A DNA stretch of 64,000 nt from CAYXLI01 sp964464925 (GTDB lineage: Bacteria; Acidobacteriota; Terriglobia; Bryobacterales; Bryobacteraceae). Position 1 is the stretch's first letter. Every line of letters starts with the position of its first letter. The position numbers and the translations under genes were made by a program. Below, one piece after another: positions 25,068 to 32,646 of this stretch. The stretch covers positions 124,001 through 188,000 of the forward strand of contig CAYXLI010000007.1 of the NCBI GenBank assembly GCA_964464925.1, given 5' to 3'. The notes beneath the pieces were generated by a model. It saw nothing but the letters and a program-made list of their open reading frames with translations, ran no database searches and was not told the origin of the DNA.

Positions 25068-25775
25068 GTGCGACGCAGAATGATCTTTTTGTCCGGCTTG
25101 GCCGTTCTCGCGCTGACGCTGGGGTTGGCCGAAAAATACATACCGCACGCGCTTCCTGTTTCGCGGAACCCCATCGGCCAGTGGGCCTCCGCCCACTTCT
25201 TGGTGGAGGCTGGCCGGCCCGATATCGCCGCCCGCCGGTTGCAGGAGGAAGTCCAGCGCGGTGCGGCATTACGTCAGAGGGCTGCGGTCTGGAGGTCGGT
25301 TCTGCTCGCAGGCATGGGGCATGCGTGTATGGACCTGGGCGCTACTTATAAAAACGGATCGCTGAAACAGCCCGCTGTGGCCGGATACTTTTTCGCTTAC
25401 GTTCATGAATACGGCAACTGTGCGAAGCGGTACTCGGTCGAACTTGGCGACATCCTGGCAGATAGGGCGACCTGGCTGGGAGAGAGCCGAACAGTCATGC
25501 TGGAGTCTAACCCGCCTGTGGTGGTCAGTGAGGAGAAACTAGTGGGTGAAATCGAAGCGGGAATCCTGCCTGAGAAGGACGATGCGCTAAGGCTTTATAG
25601 CCATCGGTTGCAGCAGGGGGTTTCGGCAGTACTCCACAAGATGAGCCCCGACGGCGCTCGTGAAGTACCGACGCGTATGTTCCTGAATGTCCTCCGGGAA
25701 GAGTTGCAAATTATCGCTCCTACCGTCGGAGAACCAAAGCGGTCGGAGTTGTTGAGGGTCGCCAGCTCACTTTAG
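25068..25775 (+). CDS. hypothetical protein with an N-terminal membrane anchor
   Basis: About 235 residues from GTG 25068; ATG 25080 is the alternative. Three arginines precede a hydrophobic segment (MIFLSGLAVLALTLGLAEKYI), a signal anchor. The rest is soluble and mostly helical (FLVEAGRPDIAARRLQEEVQRG, YSHRLQQGVSAVLHKMSPD) and contains two cysteines (HACMD, YGNCAKR). I do not recognise a family. The coding look is good (even codon use, no low complexity) and the 3' end meets rlmN with a 4-bp convergent overlap. Confidence 0.6.
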   Translation: MRRRMIFLSGLAVLALTLGLAEKYIPHALPVSRNPIGQWASAHFLVEAGRPDIAARRLQEEVQRGAALRQRAAVWRSVLLAGMGHACMDLGATYKNGSLKQPAVAGYFFAYVHEYGNCAKRYSVELGDILADRATWLGESRTVMLESNPPVVVSEEKLVGEIEAGILPEKDDALRLYSHRLQQGVSAVLHKMSPDGAREVPTRMFLNVLREELQIIAPTVGEPKRSELLRVASSL

Positions 25776-26827
25776 CGGAGCGGTACGAGTTGCTCGGTGG
25801 TACGCTTCAGCTGGCCGCAGGCGGCGTAAATGTCGAGCCCGCGAGGCTTCCGCAGAAAACATGGCAAAGACCGGCGGATGATGTTCATGAAACTGTCTAC
25901 GCGCTCGGGGGACGGAGTTTCGAACGGAATGCCCGGTCCCGGATTCAACGCGATGACATTCACCTTGCAGTTGAGATTCGCCAGCAAACGGACAACACGG
26001 CGGGCGTCTGCCTCGGAATCGTTAAAGTCTTTCAGCAGCACGTATTCGAAAGTCAACTTCTCCCAGGGCCGCAGTGGGTATGCCCGGCAGGCTTCGATCA
26101 GGTCCCTCAAGTGATACTTGCGAGTGATCGGCATAAGTTGCTGACGCTGCTCCTCGTTAGAGGCATTCAATGAAATCGCCAGCTTCGGCCGGAGCGGCTC
26201 TTGCCCGAACTCGGCAATCTTGGGGATAATTCCGGAAGTCGACACCGTGATCCGCTTCGCTGACATACCAACTCCATTTGGATCCAACAAGATCCGAGAC
26301 GCCTTTAATACATTGCTTAAATTGAGAAGCGGTTCGCCCATTCCCATCATGACAACGTTAAGTTGGCTGTCTTGTGGAGAAAGACCGTGAGCCGCAGCCA
26401 CCAGCAATACTTGCCCCACGATTTCTCCTGCCGTCAGGCTCCGCTCCAAGCCCATCAGAGCGGTCAAGCAAAACTTGCAGTCTACCGGGCAACCTACTTG
26501 AGAAGAAATGCAGATCGTGTCACGATCCGGCTCCGGCATCAACACCGTTTCGACGGTCCGACCGTCCCAAAGCCGCAACAAATAGCGCCGGGTTCCATCA
26601 GCCGAATCGAAAAATTGGGAAACTTCTGGCGACCCGACCCGCAACTCGGCGGCAAGCCGATCGCGAGTTAATCTTGGAAGTGTAGAAACCTCGTCTAAGC
26701 TGTTGATTTTTTGCTGATATAGAGCGCTGTATAGCTGCTTCGCCCGGTAGGCAGGCTCCGCCGGGCCCAGGACCTCTCGCAGGTCGGGCACTTCCATCCC
26801 CAACAACGTTCTGGACACTTCGCGCAT
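25772..26827 (-). CDS. rlmN: 23S rRNA (adenine2503-C2)-methyltransferase
   Basis: 351 residues, normal for RlmN. The radical-SAM cluster motif is CPVDCKFC (C113, C117, C120). The family signatures MMGMGEPLLN and VSTSGIIP follow, and the methyl-carrying catalytic cysteine is in AACGQL near the C-terminus. A second conserved cysteine sits in the N-terminal half. The enzyme methylates A2503 of 23S rRNA and A37 of some tRNAs through a methyl-cysteine intermediate. It has no Shine-Dalgarno; TACACT lies 8 nt before the ATG. Confidence 0.95.
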   Translation of the reverse strand: MREVSRTLLGMEVPDLREVLGPAEPAYRAKQLYSALYQQKINSLDEVSTLPRLTRDRLAAELRVGSPEVSQFFDSADGTRRYLLRLWDGRTVETVLMPEPDRDTICISSQVGCPVDCKFCLTALMGLERSLTAGEIVGQVLLVAAAHGLSPQDSQLNVVMMGMGEPLLNLSNVLKASRILLDPNGVGMSAKRITVSTSGIIPKIAEFGQEPLRPKLAISLNASNEEQRQQLMPITRKYHLRDLIEACRAYPLRPWEKLTFEYVLLKDFNDSEADARRVVRLLANLNCKVNVIALNPGPGIPFETPSPERVDSFMNIIRRSLPCFLRKPRGLDIYAACGQLKRTTEQLVPLR

Positions 26828-26835
26828 CTATTTAG

Positions 26836-26841
26836 AGTGTA
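26836..26841 (-). promoter_or_regulatory. -10 box of a possible leaderless rlmN transcript
   Basis: On the minus strand TACACT ends 8 nt before the rlmN ATG (26827). It overlaps the left arm of the 19-bp palindrome. Confidence 0.4.
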
Positions 26842-26856
26842 CCGGTCAGCGGTACA
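26838..26856. promoter_or_regulatory. 19-bp palindrome between rlmN and the M16 peptidase gene
   Basis: TGTACCG-GTCAG-CGGTACA is a perfect 7-bp inverted repeat with a 5-nt centre. On the plus strand TTTAGA (26831-26836) and TACAAT (26853-26858), 16 nt apart, would be a promoter for the peptidase operon with the palindrome in its spacer. Confidence 0.6.
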
Positions 26857-26883
26857 ATAAGAATAGTCCCGCCCAATAAAGTA

Positions 26884-28170
26884 ATGAACCCAACAGTTTC
26901 ACTCGCTCGAGACATTCAGGAAACCTCCCTGCCGAACGGCATACGCATCATCACGGAATCGATGCCGCAGGTACGCGCCGTCAGCACGGGAGTTTGGATC
27001 GGAACCGGTGCCCGCCATGAGACAGTTCACTTGAACGGCATTTCCCATTTCATTGAACACATGGTATTTAAGGGAACGGAGAACCGGTCGGCCGAACAGA
27101 TCGCTATAGAAATAGATTCAACCGGCGGGCATCTGGATGCGTACACGGCCAAAGAACTGGTAAGCTACAACACCAAAGTTCTGGACGAACATTTGCCTAT
27201 GGCCTTCGACGTCCTGGCCGACCTGGTCCTGCACCCGGTCTTCGCTCCAGAGGACATTGAAAAGGAAAAGGGCGTCATCCTGGAGGAGCTGAAGATGGAA
27301 GTGGACAACCCGGAGTACCTTGTCCACGAAACCTTCACCAGCCACTTCTGGCGTAACCATTCCCTTGGCCGATCCATTCTAGGCACCAAAGCTACGATCA
27401 AGAGCTTCAATCATGAGGTCGTAGAGAACTATTACCGGGACATTTACATCCCGAAGAACATTGTGATTACGGCGGCCGGGCGGGTCGAGCACAACCAGCT
27501 TGTGGATCTGGCTTCGAAGTACTTTGAAAGTTTGCAGAGCCGCAATGAGATCGCTCCGGTTCCCTCTCCCGTCCCGGAGCCGCCGCTGGTACTGAAGAGT
27601 AAGCGCTCGTTGGAGCAAGTCCATTTCTGCATGGGGGTTCCGGCATACGCGATTGCGCATGAGAAGCGGTACGGCTGCTTCGTGCTGAGCACGATTCTGG
27701 GTGGCGGGATGAGTTCGCGCCTGTTCCAGAACGTCCGCGAGAAGCGCGGCCTCGCCTATTCGATCTTTTCCGAACTGAACCTCTACCGGGATGCGGGCTG
27801 CCTCGCAGTCTATGGCGGAACCTCACTGGAACACATCAAGCAGGTCGTCGACCTGAGCATGGCGGAATTTCGCCGCATGAAGAACGAACCGGTTCCTGCC
27901 GACGAACTGAAGCGGGCCAAGGATCATCTGAAGGGTTCGCTTGCACTCAGCCTCGAATCCACCACCAGCCGCATGTCCAACCTGGCTCGCCAGGCGCTGT
28001 TCTTCAACCGTTTCTTCTCCGTAGATGAAATGGTGGCCAGCATTGACAGGGTCACCTCGGAGGAAGTCCAGCAGATCGCAAGGGACTTTTTTGACGGCAG
28101 GCAAGTGGGACTCACCATTCTCGGCCGCCTCGACGGCCTGAAGGTGCCGGTCGAGGACTTGGTTTGTTAA
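26884..28170 (+). CDS. M16-family (insulinase-like) zinc peptidase
   Basis: 428 residues, the size of the bacterial mitochondrial-processing-peptidase-like members. The inverted zinc motif is HFIEH (H55, E58, H59) in GISHFIEHMVFKGT, with the distal glutamate in GVILEELKMEVDNP. The inactive second half carries REKRGLAYSIFSEL, part of the substrate-binding region. No signal peptide is visible. It heads a run of six plus-strand genes with gaps of 6 to 14 bp. TACAAT lies 25 nt upstream of the ATG. Confidence 0.94.
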   Translation: MNPTVSLARDIQETSLPNGIRIITESMPQVRAVSTGVWIGTGARHETVHLNGISHFIEHMVFKGTENRSAEQIAIEIDSTGGHLDAYTAKELVSYNTKVLDEHLPMAFDVLADLVLHPVFAPEDIEKEKGVILEELKMEVDNPEYLVHETFTSHFWRNHSLGRSILGTKATIKSFNHEVVENYYRDIYIPKNIVITAAGRVEHNQLVDLASKYFESLQSRNEIAPVPSPVPEPPLVLKSKRSLEQVHFCMGVPAYAIAHEKRYGCFVLSTILGGGMSSRLFQNVREKRGLAYSIFSELNLYRDAGCLAVYGGTSLEHIKQVVDLSMAEFRRMKNEPVPADELKRAKDHLKGSLALSLESTTSRMSNLARQALFFNRFFSVDEMVASIDRVTSEEVQQIARDFFDGRQVGLTILGRLDGLKVPVEDLVC

Positions 28171-28182
28171 CCTTACTTCCAG

Positions 28183-28992
28183 ATGAAATCTAGGCTCCGC
28201 GCTGCGGTTTTGTTGCTGCTGGCATCTCTCCCGGCAACAGCAATCGACCTCACTACGCTGAAGCCCCAAGGCTACGTCAGCGACTTCGCCGGCGTCGTCG
28301 ACGCCGGGTCTAAAGCGGAAATTGAAAGCTACTGCGCCCGTGTCGAGAAGGCCACGGGCGCTCAGCTTGCATTCGTCACGATGACGACCCTCGAAGAGGA
28401 GCCCATCGAGGATGTCGCCAATTCCCTTTACCGGCAATGGGGCGTCGGTCAAAAGGGCAAAAATGAAGGCGCCATGCTGCTGCTATCCGTACAGGACCGG
28501 CGCAGCAGGCTCGAAGTCGGTTATGGACTGGAGCCTTTCATCACGGACGGCATGTCCGGAACGCTTCTCCGCGAGATGCGTCCCGCATTACGCGAGGGCA
28601 ATTACAGCCAAGCCATTCTAACCGCCGCACACGAACTCGGCTCGCGCATCGCGCAGGCCAAAGGCGTCCAGATAGACGACTCTGTGCTGCGCGCGCGGAG
28701 AGCACATCCGCAGCCGTCACAAAATATCCCTTGGCCCGTCATCATTGGCATTGCCGTGGTTCTCCTTCTTGTGCTGAGAGGCGGCCGAGGAGGAGGCGGT
28801 TATTACGGTGGAGGCGGTGGGGGATTCCTGCCTGGACTCATCCTCGGCCAGATGCTTGGAGGCGGGAGATCCCGCGGGAATTATGGCGGTGGAGGCGGTG
28901 GAGGATTCGGAGGTTATGACTCCGGCGGTGGTGGTTTTGGCGGATTCGGCGGAGGAGACTCCGGCGGCGGAGGCGCATCAAGCGACTGGTAG
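28183..28992 (+). CDS. TPM-domain protein with glycine-rich tail
   Basis: 269 residues. A signal peptide (AAVLLLLASLPATA) leads to the TPM domain (about 25-155): GYVSDFAGVVDAGSKAEIESYCARVEKATGAQLAFVTM, then GAMLLLSVQDRRSRLEVGYGLEPFITDG. A membrane helix follows at about residues 183-200 (WPVIIGIAVVLLLVL). The last 70 residues are almost only glycine with Y, F, S and D, ending in a G-A-S-S-D-W motif common to this family. TPM proteins are linked to membrane and photosystem maintenance and often sit beside lemA, as here but with one gene inserted between. Confidence 0.92.
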   Translation: MKSRLRAAVLLLLASLPATAIDLTTLKPQGYVSDFAGVVDAGSKAEIESYCARVEKATGAQLAFVTMTTLEEEPIEDVANSLYRQWGVGQKGKNEGAMLLLSVQDRRSRLEVGYGLEPFITDGMSGTLLREMRPALREGNYSQAILTAAHELGSRIAQAKGVQIDDSVLRARRAHPQPSQNIPWPVIIGIAVVLLLVLRGGRGGGGYYGGGGGGFLPGLILGQMLGGGRSRGNYGGGGGGGFGGYDSGGGGFGGFGGGDSGGGGASSDW

Positions 28993-28998
28993 ACAGGT

Positions 28999-29709
28999 AT
29001 GGAAGAGATTCTAAGCGAACTGGTGGAGCGTCTGAAGAAGGCACACGGAGGCAGACTGGTCTCGGTGATCCTATATGGATCCACCGCGCTGCCTGAAGGC
29101 AAGGACAAGTATTCGGACTACAACGTGCTCTGTGTGCTGCAGCAAGTGACGCCCACCGAGTTGGAAGATTCCGAGTCGGTGTTCCGCTGGTGGCGCGAGA
29201 TGAAGAACCCCGCTCCGCTGTTGCTCAGCGAACACGAGGTGCGCACTTCCACCGACTGCTTTCCGATCGAGTTTCACGACATCAAGGAGCGCCGGAAAGT
29301 GCTCTTCGGGGCGGACCTGGTGGAAGGCCTCACCATCGATTACAAGTTTTACCGCGCGCAAGTAGAGCACGAACTGCGGGCCAAGCTTCTTCGTCTGAGA
29401 CAAAAAGCGGGAGGGGTGCTGTCGGAGCACGACCTGCTCATGCGCCTGCTGCTTGATTCGGTATCGACATTCTGCGTGCTGTTCCGGCACGCGCTGATGC
29501 TGGTAGGCGAGTCCGCGAAGTTCGATAAACGGGCGATCGTCATCGCGGCGCAGGAGAAGTTTGGAATCGATTCAGGTCCGTTTCTGACCCTGCTCGATTT
29601 ACGGGAAGAGAAAGCGCGGTCCAAGGATGTGCAGCCCGTGCCGCTGTTCCGCGAGTACCTGAAGCAGATTGAAGCTGTGGTGCACGCGGTAGATGCTATG
29701 GAAGAATGA
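28999..29709 (+). CDS. nucleotidyltransferase-fold protein between TPM and lemA
   Basis: 236 residues. Residues 1-110 show a Pol-beta-type minimal nucleotidyltransferase: VSVILYGSTALPEG (G27, S28) and KYSDYNVLCVL. The usual D-x-D/E is D40-Y-N42, so the second acidic residue is Asn. The C-terminal 110 residues are helical (RAQVEHELRAKLLRLRQKAGG, LLLDSVSTFCVLFRHALMLVG), like the HEPN-type helix bundles that accompany such domains. It begins 6 bp after the TPM stop and ends 7 bp before lemA, so it is part of that operon. A role in modifying a partner is conceivable but not shown. Confidence 0.75.
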   Translation: MEEILSELVERLKKAHGGRLVSVILYGSTALPEGKDKYSDYNVLCVLQQVTPTELEDSESVFRWWREMKNPAPLLLSEHEVRTSTDCFPIEFHDIKERRKVLFGADLVEGLTIDYKFYRAQVEHELRAKLLRLRQKAGGVLSEHDLLMRLLLDSVSTFCVLFRHALMLVGESAKFDKRAIVIAAQEKFGIDSGPFLTLLDLREEKARSKDVQPVPLFREYLKQIEAVVHAVDAMEE

Positions 29710-29716
29710 GGGAACA

Positions 29717-30283
29717 ATGAAAATCGCAATTGCGGTGATTGTGGTCGTGCTGCTCGCCGGCCTCTTGATGTTCGGCAAGCTCATAGGTGTGAGAAACCAA
29801 TTGGTGACGGAGCGCGAGGCCATTAATGGCGCGTGGTCACAGGTGGACGTCGCTCTGCAGCGGCGCGCGGACTTGATTCCGAATTTGGTGGAGACCGTAA
29901 AAGGCTATGCCAAGCAGGAGACGCAGATCTTTACGGCGATTGCTCAGGCACGCTCCGCGCTGATCGGCGCGCGCACCCCGCAGGAAAAGATTCAGGCCAA
30001 CGGACAACTCGATAACGCGCTCAGCCGCCTGCTAGTTATCTCGGAGAATTATCCGCAGTTGAAGTCGAATGAGAATTTTATGCGCCTTCAGGATGAACTC
30101 GCCGGGACGGAGAACCGCATAGCGGTGGAGCGCCGCAAGTATAATGAAACCGTCCAGAAGTACAACACCAGCATTGACCTGTTCCCGAACAACATCGCAG
30201 CTTCCCTGTTCGGCTTTCAGCGCAACGATGCTTATTTCAAAACGGAACCGGGCGCACGGACAGCCCCCAAGGTAGCGTTCTAA
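29717..30283 (+). CDS. lemA: LemA family protein
   Basis: 188 residues from ATG 29717 with GAGGGA just upstream. The N-terminal helix (IAIAVIVVVLLAGLLMFGKLIG) anchors it with the bulk outside. The LemA signature is complete: VTEREAINGAWSQVDVALQRRADLIPNLVETVKGYAKQE, then ENYPQLKSNENFMRLQDELAGTENRIAVERRKYNETVQKYN and FPNNIAASLFGF. The fold is a long helical bundle. Function is unknown in most species, although it occurs with TPM proteins again and again. Confidence 0.95.
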   Translation: MKIAIAVIVVVLLAGLLMFGKLIGVRNQLVTEREAINGAWSQVDVALQRRADLIPNLVETVKGYAKQETQIFTAIAQARSALIGARTPQEKIQANGQLDNALSRLLVISENYPQLKSNENFMRLQDELAGTENRIAVERRKYNETVQKYNTSIDLFPNNIAASLFGFQRNDAYFKTEPGARTAPKVAF

Positions 30284-30289
30284 TCAATA

Positions 30290-31735
30290 ATGAGCACGGA
30301 AACATTTCGTAACTACATCAACGGAGAATGGATCTCCGGCCCTACATTTGAAGACCGAAACCCGGCCAACACCGATGAGGTGGTTGGCCTTTTTGTTAAG
30401 GGCAGCGCCGCCGATGTACACGCCGCCGCCGATGCCGCGCACGCCGCATTCCCCGGGTGGTCCGGAATGCCCGGCCCAGCACGCGCTAACTATCTTTTTA
30501 AAGTCGCCGACATTCTGGACAGGAAGTTCGAATCGATCGCGGCGGACATGACACGCGAAGAAGGTAAGACGCTGCCGGAAGCCAAGGGCGAGGTGCGGCG
30601 CTCCATCAACATTTTCCGTTACTTTGCCGGCGAGGGCGCACGCATGCCCGGATTTCTCGTGCCGAGCGAGCGTGAGCGCGTCCACATGTTCGCCATCCGA
30701 AAAGCTGTTGGCGTCATTGGCCTGATTACGCCGTGGAATTTCCCGAGCGCGATCCCAGCATGGAAGCTGGCTCCGGCTCTGATCTGCGGGAACACGGTCG
30801 TGCTAAAGCCCGCCTCCGTCGCTCCTTTGAGCGCATGGCGCATCGTAGAAGCCTGCCACGAGGCAGGCATCCCGAAGGGCGTCGTGAATTTCGTTGCAGG
30901 TTCGGGCGGTGAACTTGGTGAGGCGCTGGTAAATGCGAAGCCGATGAAGGCGGTGTCGTTTACGGGTTCCTGCAGCGTCGGCAATTGGCTTCATGCCGAA
31001 GCGTCGAAGCGTCGTCTGCGCATTCAGCTCGAGATGGGCGGCAAGAATCCCACCATCGTGCTCGCCGATGCGGATTTCAACTCCGCTGTCGAGAATACGG
31101 TGAATGCCGCTATGTTCTCAACCGGCCAGAAGTGCACTGCAACCAGCCGCGCCATCGTTGAGGATGCCATCTATGACAGGTTCCTTGCCGCGCTGGTGGA
31201 GCGCACGAAGAAGCTGAAGGTCGGCAATGGAATGGAAGCCGGCATCGATATTGGCCCCGCCGTCGACAAGGGTCAGCTCGAAACAAATCTCAAGTACATC
31301 GAGATCGGCCGGAAACAGAACGGCGAGCCTCTCTGCGGCGGCAAGCAACTGAAGGATGGCGCTTATAACAAGGGATACTTCTGCGAGCCCACCATCTTTG
31401 CGGACGTGAAGGAAACCGATACGCTCGCGCAGGAGGAAGTCTTCGGACCGGTGCTGGCGGTCATGCGCGCCAGGGATTTTGAAGACGCAATGCGGATCGC
31501 AAACAACATCCCGTTCGGCCTCTCCGCCTCCATTCAGACGACCAATGTTGCACGCGTGTTCGACTTCGTCTACCGAATGGAAGCTGGACTGCTTACCGTC
31601 AATCTGCCCAGCGCCGGCGTCGAATACCAGTTACCGTTCGGTGGAACCAAGGATTCCAGTTTCGGGCCGAAGGAACAGGGTCCGGCGGCGATGGATTTCT
31701 ACAGCGACTACAAAACGGTTTACTTGAAATATTAA
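30290..31735 (+). CDS. aldehyde dehydrogenase (2-oxoglutarate-semialdehyde dehydrogenase type)
   Basis: 481 residues of the ALDH superfamily. TPWNFPSAIPAWKLAPAL and KPASVAPLSA bind NAD(P); the general base is E248 in LEMGGKNP and the nucleophile C282 in STGQKCTATSR. EEVFGPVL closes the site. Sequence style fits the group that oxidises 2,5-dioxopentanoate (2-oxoglutarate semialdehyde) or succinate semialdehyde. The FAH-family dehydratase 14 bp downstream supports the first, because together they would be the last two steps of the Weimberg-type pentose route. That pairing is inference. Confidence 0.88.
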   Translation: MSTETFRNYINGEWISGPTFEDRNPANTDEVVGLFVKGSAADVHAAADAAHAAFPGWSGMPGPARANYLFKVADILDRKFESIAADMTREEGKTLPEAKGEVRRSINIFRYFAGEGARMPGFLVPSERERVHMFAIRKAVGVIGLITPWNFPSAIPAWKLAPALICGNTVVLKPASVAPLSAWRIVEACHEAGIPKGVVNFVAGSGGELGEALVNAKPMKAVSFTGSCSVGNWLHAEASKRRLRIQLEMGGKNPTIVLADADFNSAVENTVNAAMFSTGQKCTATSRAIVEDAIYDRFLAALVERTKKLKVGNGMEAGIDIGPAVDKGQLETNLKYIEIGRKQNGEPLCGGKQLKDGAYNKGYFCEPTIFADVKETDTLAQEEVFGPVLAVMRARDFEDAMRIANNIPFGLSASIQTTNVARVFDFVYRMEAGLLTVNLPSAGVEYQLPFGGTKDSSFGPKEQGPAAMDFYSDYKTVYLKY

Positions 31736-31749
31736 CGAGCCCCCAAAAC

Positions 31750-32601
31750 ATGCGACTTGGACAGATCAAGTGGAATAACGCAACAACCGCGGCGATTTTC
31801 GAGGCGGACGGATTGTCCGCCCGCCCGATTCCGGATTACACAATGTACGACCTGATCCGGCTGGCGGAGATGGAGAAGGCGCCGGTTTCGAAAGTGGCCG
31901 AACGCCTCGCCAGCAAGCACTCCGAACATGCCACTCCCATCATTCCGTTAATTCCGAAGGAAGTGTGGGGATGCGGATGCACGTACGAAACCAGCGCCTC
32001 TTTCCGCGATAGCGAACACGGCACGCGCGAAGGTTTCTACGCTCACGTATATCGCGAGGCTCGCCCGGAAATTTTCTTCAAAGGGACGGCGCGATGCTGC
32101 GTCGGCCCGAATATGAATATCGGTTTGCGGCCGGACGCCAAGTTCACCGCGCCGGAACCGGAGTTGGCGCTCGTGCTCGGCTCTCATGGCAAGATCGTCG
32201 GATACACTCTGGCGAACGACGTCTCGGCATGGGACATCGAGAGGGAGAACCCTCTGTACCTCCCGCAATCAAAGATGTACACCGCTTGCTGCTCGCTGGG
32301 CCCCTTCATCATCACGCCAGAAGATATCGCGGATCCGTACTCTCTGGAGATGACCTGCAATATTAAGCGCGGAAACGCTGCGCTCTTCTCCGGCGCCACG
32401 TCGACGGCCAAGCTCCACCGCAAATTCGAGAATCTGGTCGAGTACCTTATCCGTGCGAATCCTGTCCCTGGCGGTTCGATTCTCCTCACCGGGACAGGCA
32501 TTATCGTGACACAGGAGTCCGCCTTGCAAGCGGGTGACGTGGTGACGATCGCTGTGCCGGAAATCGGATCGCTCACAAACACAGCAGCCGTCGTCCAGTG
32601 A
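31750..32601 (+). CDS. fumarylacetoacetase-family enzyme, 2-keto-3-deoxy-pentonate dehydratase type
   Basis: 283 residues. The FAH fold is visible in the C-terminal part: EPELALVLGSHGKIVGYTLANDVSAWDIERENPLYLPQSKMYTACCSLGP. The metal-binding glutamate and aspartate are those of PEPELA and NDVSAWD, and LYLPQSK recalls the archaeal KdaD (2-keto-3-deoxy-D-arabinonate dehydratase). The family also includes hydrolases and decarboxylases, so the reaction rests on the neighbouring ALDH. It ends the six-gene run, and the second REP-like copy follows 9 bp later. Confidence 0.82.
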   Translation: MRLGQIKWNNATTAAIFEADGLSARPIPDYTMYDLIRLAEMEKAPVSKVAERLASKHSEHATPIIPLIPKEVWGCGCTYETSASFRDSEHGTREGFYAHVYREARPEIFFKGTARCCVGPNMNIGLRPDAKFTAPEPELALVLGSHGKIVGYTLANDVSAWDIERENPLYLPQSKMYTACCSLGPFIITPEDIADPYSLEMTCNIKRGNAALFSGATSTAKLHRKFENLVEYLIRANPVPGGSILLTGTGIIVTQESALQAGDVVTIAVPEIGSLTNTAAVVQ

Positions 32602-32610
32602 AGACGGGAA

Positions 32611-32646
32611 GATGGGGTCAGACCCCAAGGGTTAGCTTACAGTTTT
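32611..32646 (-). repeat. REP-like element, copy 2
   Basis: Inverted copy of the element at 8441-8476 (33 of 36 bases agree). Its palindrome is TGGGGTCAGACCCCA on the plus strand (32613-32627). It lies between convergent gene ends and overlaps the cbiM stop codon by two bases. Confidence 0.85.

Noticed and set aside
28790..28985. Apparent tandem repeat of GGC/GGA codons
   Set aside because: It is the glycine-rich tail of the TPM protein, in frame and with mixed codons, not a DNA repeat or CRISPR.
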